NCBI GenBank assembly: GCA_937915925.1
Contig: CALGGM010000211.1
Span: 1-5,846 of the forward strand
Direction of reading: 5' to 3'
Length of the DNA stretch: 5,846 nucleotides
Source: an uncultured Clostridia bacterium
GTDB taxonomy: Bacteria; Bacillota; Clostridia; Christensenellales; CAG-138
Part shown: piece by piece, positions 1 through 4,866 of the stretch
How positions within the stretch are numbered: the first letter of the stretch is position 1
Layout of the letters: each line of letters begins with the position of its first letter
Program-made: the position numbers and the translations under genes
The notes under the pieces: generated by a model
The model's input: the letters and a program-made list of their open reading frames with translations, nothing else
Told to the model about the DNA's origin: nothing
Databases searched by the model: none

Positions 1-79
1 CTTCTTCTCTGTACTTGGTCTTCAGACGGGGTTCGCCGCTGAAAGGCTTTGCTTGAACCGCAGTTTCTTTCTTTGCCAT
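1..79 (-). CDS. rplE: 50S ribosomal protein L5, N-terminal part only
   Basis: Partial gene cut by the left edge; 26 codons and one further base are visible. L5 is a 5S rRNA-binding protein of the large-subunit central protuberance and contacts the 30S through an intersubunit bridge. The visible peptide ends in R-L-K-T-K-Y-R-E-E, which matches the usual L5 opening R-L-K-x-K-Y. Here that motif starts at residue 18, whereas in Bacillus subtilis L5 it starts at residue 3, so about 15 residues (rich in Lys, Ala and Glu) are added in front. The start is supported by a Shine-Dalgarno AAGGAGAT seven bases upstream of ATG and by an 18-base gap from rplX; no other ATG or GTG codon occurs in this frame before the L5 motif. 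Its place after rplX is the normal spc order. Identity is inferred from a short stretch plus synteny, both of which agree. Confidence 0.9.
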   Translation of the reverse strand, partial: MAKKETAVQAKPFSGEPRLKTKYREE

Positions 80-84
80 TTGTT

Positions 85-92
85 ATCTCCTT
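85..92 (-). promoter_or_regulatory. Ribosome binding site of rplE
   Basis: The site reads AAGGAGAT on the minus strand and sits seven bases (measured from GGAG) before the rplE ATG at 79. It decides the start: it supports the longer N-terminus rather than a start near the conserved R-L-K motif, where no ATG exists. Confidence 0.75.
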
Positions 93-97
93 CCGTC

Positions 98-415
98 TCA
101 GTCCATGACCTTGCCGCACTTCTTGCAAACGCGGACTTTCTTGCCGTCGACGATCTGATGCGCCACGCGGGTCGCTTTGCCGCACTTCGGGCAAACGAGC
201 ATGACGTTGGATGCGTCGATCGTGCCTTCCTGCTCGATCCGGCCGCCTGCCTCGCCCTGTCTGCGGGGCTTGACATGCTTGGTGATCATGTTGACGCCCT
301 TGACCATAACGCGGTTATCCGCGGGCGCCGCATGCAGGATCTCGCCCTTCTTGCCCTTGTCCTGACCGGAGATCACGACAACGGTATCGCCTTTTTTCAC
401 ATTCAGCTTATTCAT
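98..415 (-). CDS. rplX: 50S ribosomal protein L24, zinc-ribbon type
   Basis: L24 is an assembly-initiator protein that binds 23S rRNA domain I early in 50S formation and ends up near the tunnel exit. The 105-residue product has the N-terminal KOW fold: V-K-K-G-D-T-V-V-V-I-S-G-Q-D-K-G-K at about 6-22, followed by V-x-G-V-N-M near 38-43. The C-terminal part carries two CxxC pairs, Cys75/Cys78 and Cys97/Cys100, spaced as in a zinc ribbon. B. subtilis L24 lacks these cysteines, while Thermus thermophilus L24 and many clostridial forms keep them, so the feature is a known variant. The start at 415 has GGAGG eight bases upstream. An earlier ATG at 420 is out of frame and opens only a two-codon ORF. 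Gaps: 13 bases after rplN, 18 before rplE. It ends in TGA, one of only two non-TAA stops here. Confidence 0.97.
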   Translation of the reverse strand: MNKLNVKKGDTVVVISGQDKGKKGEILHAAPADNRVMVKGVNMITKHVKPRRQGEAGGRIEQEGTIDASNVMLVCPKCGKATRVAHQIVDGKKVRVCKKCGKVMD

Positions 416-423
416 GTCATGTT

Positions 424-431
424 CCTCCTTA
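424..431 (-). promoter_or_regulatory. Fused stop/Shine-Dalgarno (TAAGGAGG), rplN to rplX
   Basis: The rplN stop codon TAA is directly followed by GGAGG, giving TAAGGAGG on the minus strand, close to a full complement of the 16S anti-Shine-Dalgarno tail. GGAGG lies eight bases from the rplX ATG. A ribosome terminating on rplN would stand on the binding site for rplX, which favours coupled reinitiation (inference). Confidence 0.75.
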
Positions 432-797
432 CAGTACTTCGGGTGCGAGAGAGACGATCTTCATGTAGTCTTTCTCACGAAGCTCACGTGCGACCGGCCC
501 AAAGATACGGGTGCCGCGCGGCTGCTTCTGATCGTTGATGATGACCGCAGCGTTGTCGTCGAAACGAATGTGGCTGCCGTCACTTCGGGTGGTTTCCGCA
601 ACGGTGCGGACCACGACCGCCTTCACGACGTCCTTCTTCTTGACCGCGCCGCCCGGCGTTGCCGTCTTGACGGACGCGACGATGACGTCGCCGATACCTG
701 CGGACTTGACCTTGCTGCCGCCGAGAACACGAATGCACATGATCTCTTTTGCGCCGCTGTTGTCCGCGACTTTCAATCTGGTTTGAGGCTGAATCAT
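429..797 (-). CDS. rplN: 50S ribosomal protein L14
   Basis: L14 binds 23S rRNA on the intersubunit face, next to L19 and L3, and takes part in a bridge to the 30S. It is also the contact point for the silencing factor RsfS in bacteria. The protein is 122 residues, the same length as B. subtilis L14, and is recognisable throughout: M-I-Q-x-x-T-R-L-K-V-A-D-N-S-G-A at 1-16, A-T-P-G-G at 46-50, the family signature region from about 60 to 87 (V-V-V-R-T, R-S-D-G-S, F-D-D-N-A-A-V-I-I), R-G-T-R-I-F-G-P-V-A-R-E-L-R at 94-107, and the ending M-K-I-V-S-L-A-P-E-V-L. The start is preceded by GAGGAG eight bases upstream. In E. coli this gene opens the separate spc operon; here it lies 18 bases after rpsQ with no room for a usual promoter. 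Confidence 0.99.
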   Translation of the reverse strand: MIQPQTRLKVADNSGAKEIMCIRVLGGSKVKSAGIGDVIVASVKTATPGGAVKKKDVVKAVVVRTVAETTRSDGSHIRFDDNAAVIINDQKQPRGTRIFGPVARELREKDYMKIVSLAPEVL

Positions 798-805
798 TTT
801 ATCTT

Positions 806-813
806 CTCCTCTC
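806..813 (-). promoter_or_regulatory. Ribosome binding site of rplN at the S10/spc joint
   Basis: GAGAGGAG on the minus strand, eight bases before the rplN ATG, fills most of the 18-base gap between rpsQ and rplN. The gap contains no inverted repeat or T-run, so the two classical operons appear to be read as one transcript at this joint. Confidence 0.65.
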
Positions 814-815
814 CG

Positions 816-1076
816 TTACTTCGCCTTCTCGATGATTTCCACAAGACGCCATCTCTTGTCCTTGGAAATCGGGCGGGTCTCCATGATGCGCACGGTGTCG
901 CCGATGCCGCAGGCATTCTCTTCATCGTGCACCTTGAATTTACGGGTCCGGTTGACCATCTTGCCGTACAGGGGATGGCGAACCTTGGTTTTGATGGCGA
1001 CGACGATCGTCTTTTCCATCTTATCGCTGACGACGACGCCAACGCGGGTCTTACGATAACCTCTCTGTTCTTCCAT
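816..1076 (-). CDS. rpsQ: 30S ribosomal protein S17
   Basis: S17 is a primary 16S rRNA-binding protein with an OB fold that organises the 5' domain early in 30S assembly. The product is 86 residues, the normal size. Visible family blocks are G-V-V-V-S-D-K-M-E-K-T-I-V-V at 13-26, H-P-L-Y-G-K at 34-39, K-F-K-V-H-D-E-E-N at 46-54 and I-G-D-T-V-R-I-M-E-T-R-P-I-S at 58-71, followed by K-R-W-R-L-V-E-I at 74-81. The start at 1076 has GGAGG eight bases upstream, formed on the rpmC stop codon. It follows rpmC by 13 bases and precedes rplN by 18, the order L29-S17-L14 seen in most bacteria. No alternative function is plausible. Confidence 0.98.
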   Translation of the reverse strand: MEEQRGYRKTRVGVVVSDKMEKTIVVAIKTKVRHPLYGKMVNRTRKFKVHDEENACGIGDTVRIMETRPISKDKRWRLVEIIEKAK

Positions 1077-1084
1077 TGCCTATT

Positions 1085-1092
1085 CCTCCTTA
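1085..1092 (-). promoter_or_regulatory. Fused stop/Shine-Dalgarno (TAAGGAGG), rpmC to rpsQ
   Basis: The TAA stop of rpmC supplies the first bases of TAAGGAGG, the rpsQ ribosome binding site, with GGAGG eight bases from the ATG. Same arrangement as at five other junctions in this window. Confidence 0.75.
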
Positions 1093-1293
1093 CTCGGCGT
1101 CCTGACCGAGCTCACGGGAACGGAGAACGGTCTTGATTCTTGCAATGTCCTTCTTGCATGCGCTGATGCGGGAAGGATTGCTGATCTGTCCGGTCACTGC
1201 CTGGAAGCGGAGATTGAACAGCTCGGCTTTCAGTTCTTTTTCCTGCTTTTCCAACTCTTCGTTGGTCATAGCTCTCAGCTTATCGGCCTTCAT
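1090..1293 (-). CDS. rpmC: 50S ribosomal protein L29
   Basis: L29 is a small, mostly helical protein beside L23 at the polypeptide exit, where nascent-chain factors such as trigger factor and SRP dock. With the start chosen here it has 67 residues and begins M-K-A-D-K-L, matching the M-K-A opening of B. subtilis L29. The diagnostic block E-L-F-N-L-R-F-Q-A-V-T-G-Q is at about 24-36, then S-R-I at 41-43 and I-A-R-I-K-T-V-L at 50-57; the rest is Lys/Glu-rich helix. An in-frame ATG two codons earlier (1299) would give M-T-M-K-A and overlap the rplP stop as ATGA. Both starts have a suitable Shine-Dalgarno, so the true start is uncertain; family alignment favours 1293. A TAA stop merges with the rpsQ ribosome binding site. 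Confidence 0.95.
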   Translation of the reverse strand: MKADKLRAMTNEELEKQEKELKAELFNLRFQAVTGQISNPSRISACKKDIARIKTVLRSRELGQDAE

Positions 1294-1295
1294 GG

Positions 1296-1724
1296 TCATT
1301 CTCCTTTCTCCTCAGACTCTTCTCTCTTGACGATCTTCGTCTTGAGCGGGAGCTTGTGGCCCGCAAGACGGAGCGCTTCGTCCGCAACCGCCTTCTCGAC
1401 GCCCGCGATCTCGAACAGAACGCGGCCGGGCTTGACGACAGCTACCCAATATTCGGGGGAACCTTTACCGGAACCCATGCGGGTCTCGGCGGGCTTTTCG
1501 GTGACGGGCTTGTCGGGGAAGATCTTGATCCAGACCTGACCGCCGCGCTTGATATAACGGGTCATTGCGACACGCGCTGCCTCGATCTGATTGCTGGTGA
1601 CCCATGCGGGCTCCAGTGCGACGAGACCGTAATCACCGTAGGTAACGGTGTTGCCGCGGTGGGCACTGCCCTTCATGCGGCCGCGGAACACTCTGCGGCG
1701 CTTGACTCTCTTCGGCATTAACAT
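1296..1724 (-). CDS. rplP: 50S ribosomal protein L16
   Basis: L16 is a late-assembling 50S protein near the A-site tRNA elbow, needed for peptidyl-transferase activity and for proper seating of the central protuberance. The 142-residue protein shows P-K-R-V-K at 4-8, R-G-R-M-K-G at 14-19, I-E-A-A-R-V-A-M-T-R at 47-56, G-G-Q-V-W-I-K-I-F-P at 61-70, R-M-G-S-G-K-G at 82-88, and W-V-A-V-V-K-P-G at 93-100. The start M-L-M-P-K-R (1724) is preferred over the internal Met3 (1718) because AAGGAGG is nine bases from the first ATG but 15 from the second, and B. subtilis and E. coli L16 also begin with M-L-x-P-K-R. Only two bases separate it from the rpsC stop. It ends in TGA, overlapping or just preceding rpmC. 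Confidence 0.98.
   Translation of the reverse strand: MLMPKRVKRRRVFRGRMKGSAHRGNTVTYGDYGLVALEPAWVTSNQIEAARVAMTRYIKRGGQVWIKIFPDKPVTEKPAETRMGSGKGSPEYWVAVVKPGRVLFEIAGVEKAVADEALRLAGHKLPLKTKIVKREESEEKGE
1301..1313 (-). promoter_or_regulatory. Double Shine-Dalgarno upstream of rpmC
   Basis: Two purine-rich sites lie in tandem inside the end of rplP: GAGGAG at 1308-1313, eight bases before the ATG at 1299, and AAAGGAG at 1301-1307, seven bases before the ATG at 1293. Each is well placed for one of the two in-frame starts of rpmC. They encode the Glu/Lys-rich tail of L16 at the same time. Confidence 0.6.
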
Positions 1725-1726
1725 GG

Positions 1727-2386
1727 TTATTTGCCTCCTTCCATACGCTTGGCCTTTTTGAGGACCTCACCCTTGTAGATCCAGACCTTGATTCCGATAC
1801 GGCCGTACTGGGTGTGCGCTTCCGCGAAGCCGTAGTGGATGTCTGCGCGCATCGTCTGCAGCGGGATGGAACCGTCATGGTAGCCTTCACTGCGCGCGAT
1901 CTCTGCGCCGCCGAGGCGGCCTGCGCACATCAGCTTGATGCCCTTCACGCCCGGCTTCTGCATGGCGCGCTGCATTGCCTGCTTCATCGCGCGGCGATAG
2001 CTGATACGCTTTTCGAGCTGCGCTGCGATGTTCTCGGCGACGAGCTGCGCATCCGCATCCGCGTCGCGGATCTCCATGATGTTCACGGAGATGGGCTTGC
2101 CGATTTCCTTGGAAACAGCAGCTTTGATCTCTTCGATGCCTGCGCCGCCCTTGCCGATCAGCATGCCGGGACGGGCGGTGTAGATCATGACGCTGACCTT
2201 GTCGGTCGCGCGGTCGATCGCAATGCGGGAGATGCAAGCCGCATAGTAAGTCTTCTTCACGAAGTCACGGATCTTGCGGTCCTCAACGAGGAAGTCTGCG
2301 AAATCTTTCTTCGCCGCGTACCAATGGGTGTTCCAATCTCTGATCACACCAACGCGGAATCCGTTCGGATTAACTTTCTGACCCAT
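1727..2386 (-). CDS. rpsC: 30S ribosomal protein S3
   Basis: S3 sits at the mRNA entry channel of the 30S head, and with S4 and S5 forms the mRNA helicase site. The product has 219 residues, close to the B. subtilis size. It opens M-G-Q-K-V-N-P, then R-V-G-V-I-R-D-W at 11-18. A type II KH domain covers about 40-107, with the G-K-G-G loop at 78-81. Arg131, Arg132 and Lys135 stand in Y-R-R-A-M-K and match the residues implicated in helicase activity in E. coli. The C-terminal domain has G-R-L-G-G-A-E-I-A-R-S-E at 156-167, and G-I-K-V-W-I-Y-K-G-E at 198-207. The start has GGAGG six bases upstream, fused to the rplV stop. The last codons, for M-E-G-G-K, contain the Shine-Dalgarno of rplP. Confidence 0.99.
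   Translation of the reverse strand: MGQKVNPNGFRVGVIRDWNTHWYAAKKDFADFLVEDRKIRDFVKKTYYAACISRIAIDRATDKVSVMIYTARPGMLIGKGGAGIEEIKAAVSKEIGKPISVNIMEIRDADADAQLVAENIAAQLEKRISYRRAMKQAMQRAMQKPGVKGIKLMCAGRLGGAEIARSEGYHDGSIPLQTMRADIHYGFAEAHTQYGRIGIKVWIYKGEVLKKAKRMEGGK
1734..1740 (-). promoter_or_regulatory. Ribosome binding site of rplP inside rpsC
   Basis: AAGGAGG on the minus strand encodes part of the last residues of S3 (E-G-G) and lies nine bases before the rplP ATG at 1724. It picks the M-L-M-P-K start over the internal ATG at 1718. The overlap of site and upstream coding sequence suggests translational coupling. Confidence 0.7.
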
Positions 2387-2392
2387 AGCTTT

Positions 2393-2400
2393 CCTCCTTA
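2393..2400 (-). promoter_or_regulatory. Fused stop/Shine-Dalgarno (TAAGGAGG), rplV to rpsC
   Basis: The rplV TAA stop runs straight into GGAGG, six bases from the rpsC ATG. The whole 11-base gap is the ribosome binding site plus spacer. Confidence 0.75.
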
Positions 2401-2784
2401 CTTGACCTGATCAAGAATGACCGTGATGTGGCTCGTGCGCTTCCGGATGGGGGACGCGGAGCCGCGTGCTCTTGCACGATAGCGCTTCAGGGTCGGACCC
2501 TGGTTCGCATAAGCCTCGGCGACAAAGAGGTCGTCGCGGTTCATGTCGAGGTTATTCTCCGCATTTGCGATCGCGGAGTTCAGAACCTTCAGGACCGGTT
2601 CGCATGCAGCTTTCGGCGTGTAGGTGAGGATTGCTGCCGCTTCCTTTGCGCTCTTGCCGCGGATCATGTCGACGACGACCTTGACCTTGCGGGGAGACAT
2701 TCTGATATAACGTGCGGTTGCGTGCGGACGCTTGTCTGCGTGCTCGCGACGGTATGCCGTTTTTTCTTTACTTCTGGTTGCCAT
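2398..2784 (-). CDS. rplV: 50S ribosomal protein L22, N-terminally extended
   Basis: L22 contacts all six 23S rRNA domains; its long beta-hairpin lines the exit tunnel at the constriction, where changes give macrolide resistance in other bacteria. The 128-residue product has the globular core from about residue 23 (A-T-A-R-Y-I-R-M-S-P-R-K-V at 22-34, M-I-R-G-K at 40-44, L-N-S-A-I-A-N-A-E-N-N at 68-78) and the hairpin at about 96-118, with G-P-T-L-K-R-Y-R-A-R-A-R-G-S-A-S and the closing K-R-T-S-H-I-T-V at 115-122. Compared with the 113-residue B. subtilis protein it has about 17 extra residues at the N-terminus, basic and charged (T-R-S-K-E-K-T-A-Y-R-R). GGAGG six bases before the ATG, fused to the rpsS stop, supports this longer start. 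No resistance deletion is apparent in the hairpin. Confidence 0.98.
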   Translation of the reverse strand: MATRSKEKTAYRREHADKRPHATARYIRMSPRKVKVVVDMIRGKSAKEAAAILTYTPKAACEPVLKVLNSAIANAENNLDMNRDDLFVAEAYANQGPTLKRYRARARGSASPIRKRTSHITVILDQVK

Positions 2785-2790
2785 TGTGCT

Positions 2791-2798
2791 CCTCCTTA
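2791..2798 (-). promoter_or_regulatory. Fused stop/Shine-Dalgarno (TAAGGAGG), rpsS to rplV
   Basis: The rpsS TAA stop is continuous with GGAGG, six bases before the rplV ATG. It decides the rplV start and so supports the extended N-terminus of L22. Confidence 0.75.
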
Positions 2799-3077
2799 TC
2801 TCGCGCCAGAGGACTTTTCGGAACCTCTGTGACCTCTGAACGTGCGCGTGGGTGCGAATTCGCCCAGCTTATGTCCGACCATCTCTTCGGTGACGTACAC
2901 CGGAACGTGCTTCTTGCCGTCATGCACCGCGATGGTGTGACCGACGAACTCGGGGAAGATCGTGGAGGAACGGGACCAGGTCTTGACGACGGTCTTCTTG
3001 CCGCTCTCATTCATGGAAAGAATGCGCGCGTACAAGCGTTCTTCAACAAACGGACCTTTTTTAATCGATCTGCTCAT
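2796..3077 (-). CDS. rpsS: 30S ribosomal protein S19
   Basis: S19 lies in the 30S head, pairs with S13, and contacts the A-site tRNA and the central protuberance bridge. The 93-residue protein matches the family from end to end: M-S-R-S-I-K-K-G-P-F-V at 1-11, K-T-W-S-R-S-S-T-I-F-P-E-F-V-G at 33-47, I-A-V-H-D-G-K-K-H-V-P-V-Y-V at 49-62, M-V-G-H-K-L-G-E-F-A-P-T-R at 66-78, and F-R-G-H at 80-83. The short basic tail after residue 84 is typical in being flexible. The start is preceded by TAGGAGGA seven bases upstream, inside a 16-base gap after rplB. Its stop forms the rplV ribosome binding site. Confidence 0.99.
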   Translation of the reverse strand: MSRSIKKGPFVEERLYARILSMNESGKKTVVKTWSRSSTIFPEFVGHTIAVHDGKKHVPVYVTEEMVGHKLGEFAPTRTFRGHRGSEKSSGAR

Positions 3078-3084
3078 GTGTATT

Positions 3085-3092
3085 TCCTCCTA
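3085..3092 (-). promoter_or_regulatory. Ribosome binding site of rpsS
   Basis: TAGGAGGA on the minus strand, with the spacer AATACAC-like stretch before the ATG at 3077. It lies just after, but is not fused to, the rplB TAA stop, in contrast to the neighbouring junctions. Confidence 0.65.
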
Positions 3093-3093
3093 A

Positions 3094-3930
3094 TTACTTA
3101 CCGCTCGTTCTGCGGCGAACGATGTACTTGTTGCTCTTGTTCTTCTTCTTGCGGGTCTTGTAACCCATCGCGGGCTTACCCCAGGGAGTGACCGGGCCGG
3201 GACGGCCGATCGGGGATTTGCCCTCGCCGCCGCCGTGAGGATGGTCATTCGGGTTCATGACGGAACCGCGGACGGTGGGACGGACGCCCATGTGACGCTT
3301 GCGGCCCGCTTTGCCGATCTGGATGTTCTGGAAGTCCAGATTGCCGACCTGACCGATCGTCGCTTTCGCGTTCATCGGGATCAGACGGACTTCGCCGCTG
3401 GGAAGACGAACCTGTGCGTACTTGCCTTCCTTCGCCATGAGCTGTGCCGCGTTGCCCGCCGAGCGGACCAGCTGCGCGCCCTTGCCGGGCTTCAGCTCGA
3501 TGCAGTGGATCATCGTGCCGACGGGGATGTACTGGAGCTCCAGCGCATTGCCGATCTTGATGTCCGCGTCCTTGCCGGAAACGACGGTCTCGCCGACGTT
3601 CAGGCCGTAGGGAGCGATGATGTAGCGCTTCTCGCCGTCTGCATAGTACAGCAGCGCGATGTTCGCGGAACGGTTCGGATCGTACTCGATCGCCTTGACG
3701 GTCGCGGGAACGCCGTCCTTGTCGCGCTTGAAGTCGATGATGCGGTACTTGCGCTTTGCGCCGCCGCCCTTGTGACGAACCGTGATCTTACCGGTGAAGT
3801 TGCGGCCGGCTTTGCTCTTCAGATCGCAGACCAGCGACTTTTCCGGAGTGGTTTTGGTGATCTCCTCGTAGGTGGAGACGGACATATGTCTCGTACCCGG
3901 AGTGGTGGGGTTCAGTTTACGAATAGCCAT
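3094..3930 (-). CDS. rplB: 50S ribosomal protein L2
   Basis: L2 is one of the most conserved ribosomal proteins; it is required for subunit association and peptidyl-transferase function and binds 23S domain IV near the catalytic centre. The product has 278 residues, the usual bacterial length. The N-terminal OB-fold region includes N-P-T-T-P-G-T-R at 7-14, K-S-K-A-G-R-N at 38-44, and R-H-K-G-G-G-A-K-R-K-Y-R at 52-63. An SH3-like domain follows, with Y-I-I-A-P at 103-107, and S-A-G-N-A-A-Q at 157-163. The C-terminal block N-D-H-P-H-G-G-G-E-G at 228-237 holds His230, probably equivalent to the essential His229 of E. coli L2, and the tail is strongly basic (K-T-R-K-K-K-N-K-S-N-K at 258-268). GGAGG lies six bases before the ATG. 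It is the longest gene of the window. Confidence 0.99.
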   Translation of the reverse strand: MAIRKLNPTTPGTRHMSVSTYEEITKTTPEKSLVCDLKSKAGRNFTGKITVRHKGGGAKRKYRIIDFKRDKDGVPATVKAIEYDPNRSANIALLYYADGEKRYIIAPYGLNVGETVVSGKDADIKIGNALELQYIPVGTMIHCIELKPGKGAQLVRSAGNAAQLMAKEGKYAQVRLPSGEVRLIPMNAKATIGQVGNLDFQNIQIGKAGRKRHMGVRPTVRGSVMNPNDHPHGGGEGKSPIGRPGPVTPWGKPAMGYKTRKKKNKSNKYIVRRRTSGK

Positions 3931-3936
3931 TTGCTG

Positions 3937-3944
3937 CCTCCTTA
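3937..3944 (-). promoter_or_regulatory. Fused stop/Shine-Dalgarno (TAAGGAGG), rplW to rplB
   Basis: The rplW TAA stop is continuous with GGAGG, six bases from the rplB ATG; the whole gap is 11 bases. Confidence 0.75.
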
Positions 3945-4238
3945 CTGTGCGATGCCGTCGAACAGCTCGATGCCCTTCGAATCGGCGGTCAGCTTGACGT
4001 ACGCCTTTTTCTTGGAAGCGGTTCTGCCCTCAAAACGGCCCTGACGCTTGATCTTGCCGAGCTTGTTCACGGTGTGAACGCTCTCGACCTTGACGCCGAA
4101 CAGCTCTTCGACCGCCTTCGCGATCTCGACCTTGTTCGCACTCTTCGCGACTTCAAACGTGTAGATGTGATGCGCGATGTAATCGTAGCTCTTCTCGGTG
4201 AGGATCGGAGCCTTGATGATGTCGTATCCGCTCTTCAT
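3942..4238 (-). CDS. rplW: 50S ribosomal protein L23
   Basis: L23 stands at the rim of the exit tunnel and is the main docking point for trigger factor and SRP. The 98-residue product shows the family pattern: D-I-I-K-A-P-I-L-T-E-K-S at 6-17, Y-T-F-E-V at 26-30, A-N-K-V-E-I-A-K-A-V-E-E-L-F-G-V-K-V at 34-51, and K-R-Q-G-R-F-E-G-R-T at 64-73. The Glu residues of the V-E-E-L-F helix region (E44, E45) are visible, but which residue contacts trigger factor was not established here. The ATG overlaps the rplD stop by one base (TAATG), so translation is probably coupled to L4. GGAGG sits ten bases upstream within rplD. Its TAA stop is fused to the rplB ribosome binding site. Confidence 0.98.
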   Translation of the reverse strand: MKSGYDIIKAPILTEKSYDYIAHHIYTFEVAKSANKVEIAKAVEELFGVKVESVHTVNKLGKIKRQGRFEGRTASKKKAYVKLTADSKGIELFDGIAQ

Positions 4239-4858
4239 TACGCGTACACCTCCTCGATCTTTTCAACCGATGCCTTCGTGAGGATCAGCTTCTCATACTT
4301 GAGGATCTCATAGACGTTGAGCGTGCCGACCAGCGTGGTCTTGACGCCCGGGATGTTCGCGCTCGCGCGCTCCACCGCTTCGTCTTTGTCCGCCAGGACG
4401 ATCAGCGCCTTGCTGACGTCGACAGCGTTCAGAACCTTCACCATTTCCTTCGTCTTCGGCGCTTCGATGTTCAGCGCGTCGAACACGAGCAGCTCGTTGC
4501 CTTCGACCTTCGAGGACAGCGCGGACTTCATCGCGAGGCGCTTGACCTTCTTGTTCACGCGGATCGTGTAGTCGCGGGGCTTCGGCGCAAATACGACGCC
4601 GCCGTGTCTCCACTGCGGAGAACGGGTGGAACCCTGACGCGCGCGGCCGGTGCCCTTCTGTCTCCACGGCTTCTTGCCGCCGCCGGAAACTTCGGAACGG
4701 GTCTTGGCGCTCTGCGTGCCCTGACGGCAGTTCGCAAGGTGCGCTACGACGACCTCATGCATGACCGCCGTGTTGACGGGCTGACCGAAAATCTCTTCGG
4801 AAAGGGCGATATCGCCGATATTCTGGCCCTTGATATCATACAATGCTACGTTAGGCAT
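4238..4858 (-). CDS. rplD: 50S ribosomal protein L4
   Basis: L4 is a primary 23S rRNA binder whose extended loop, with L22, forms the narrowest part of the exit tunnel. The 206-residue product has the usual layout: a globular beginning (P-N-V-A-L-Y-D at 2-8), the loop at about 57-92 with G-G-G-K-K-P-W-R-Q-K-G-T-G-R-A-R at 59-74 and S-P-Q-W-R-H-G-G-V-V-F at 80-90, then the alpha/beta body to the end. The loop residues associated with macrolide response in E. coli appear to be intact, so no resistance variant is suggested. In E. coli L4 represses its own S10 operon by attenuation and translational control in the leader; the leader is outside this window, and Firmicutes are not known to share that mechanism. 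GGAGG lies eight bases before the ATG. The end overlaps rplW by one base. Confidence 0.98.
   Translation of the reverse strand: MPNVALYDIKGQNIGDIALSEEIFGQPVNTAVMHEVVVAHLANCRQGTQSAKTRSEVSGGGKKPWRQKGTGRARQGSTRSPQWRHGGVVFAPKPRDYTIRVNKKVKRLAMKSALSSKVEGNELLVFDALNIEAPKTKEMVKVLNAVDVSKALIVLADKDEAVERASANIPGVKTTLVGTLNVYEILKYEKLILTKASVEKIEEVYA
4247..4255 (-). promoter_or_regulatory. Ribosome binding site of rplW inside rplD
   Basis: GAGGAGGTG on the minus strand codes for Glu-Glu-Val near the L4 C-terminus and lies ten bases (from GGAGG) before the rplW ATG at 4238. With the TAATG stop/start overlap it indicates termination-reinitiation coupling between L4 and L23. Confidence 0.7.
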
Positions 4859-4866
4859 ATCTCTTT

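Noticed and set aside
798..815. Possible separate spc promoter or terminator between rpsQ and rplN
   Set aside because: Only 18 bases, occupied by the rplN ribosome binding site. No -35/-10 pair, no hairpin with T-run.
414..1136. 240-codon plus-strand frame opposite rplN and rpsQ, with similar long frames at 1814-2410 and 4830-5531
   Set aside because: All are antisense shadows of real genes, span several gene junctions, and show the same low-complexity Asp/Arg/Leu/Val composition. No evidence of independent coding.
1887..2237. 116-codon minus-strand frame inside rpsC in another phase, and a similar one at 4308-4667 inside rplD
   Set aside because: Same-strand out-of-frame shadows; rich in Arg, His and Ala, without a Shine-Dalgarno or family match, while the host frames are clearly S3 and L4.
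2430..2500. Possible macrolide-resistance change in the L22 hairpin (R-A-R-A-R-G-S-A in place of R-P-R-A-M-G-R-A)
   Set aside because: The loop has the same length as in B. subtilis with no deletion or duplication. The substitutions look like ordinary lineage differences, and the L4 loop is intact.
3235..4044. 269-codon open frame on the plus strand opposite rplB and rplW
   Set aside because: It lies wholly antisense to two unmistakable ribosomal protein genes. Its translation is rich in Asp, Arg, Leu and Val with no recognisable domain, as expected of a complement of Lys/Gly/Arg-rich genes whose codon choice leaves few stops on the other strand.
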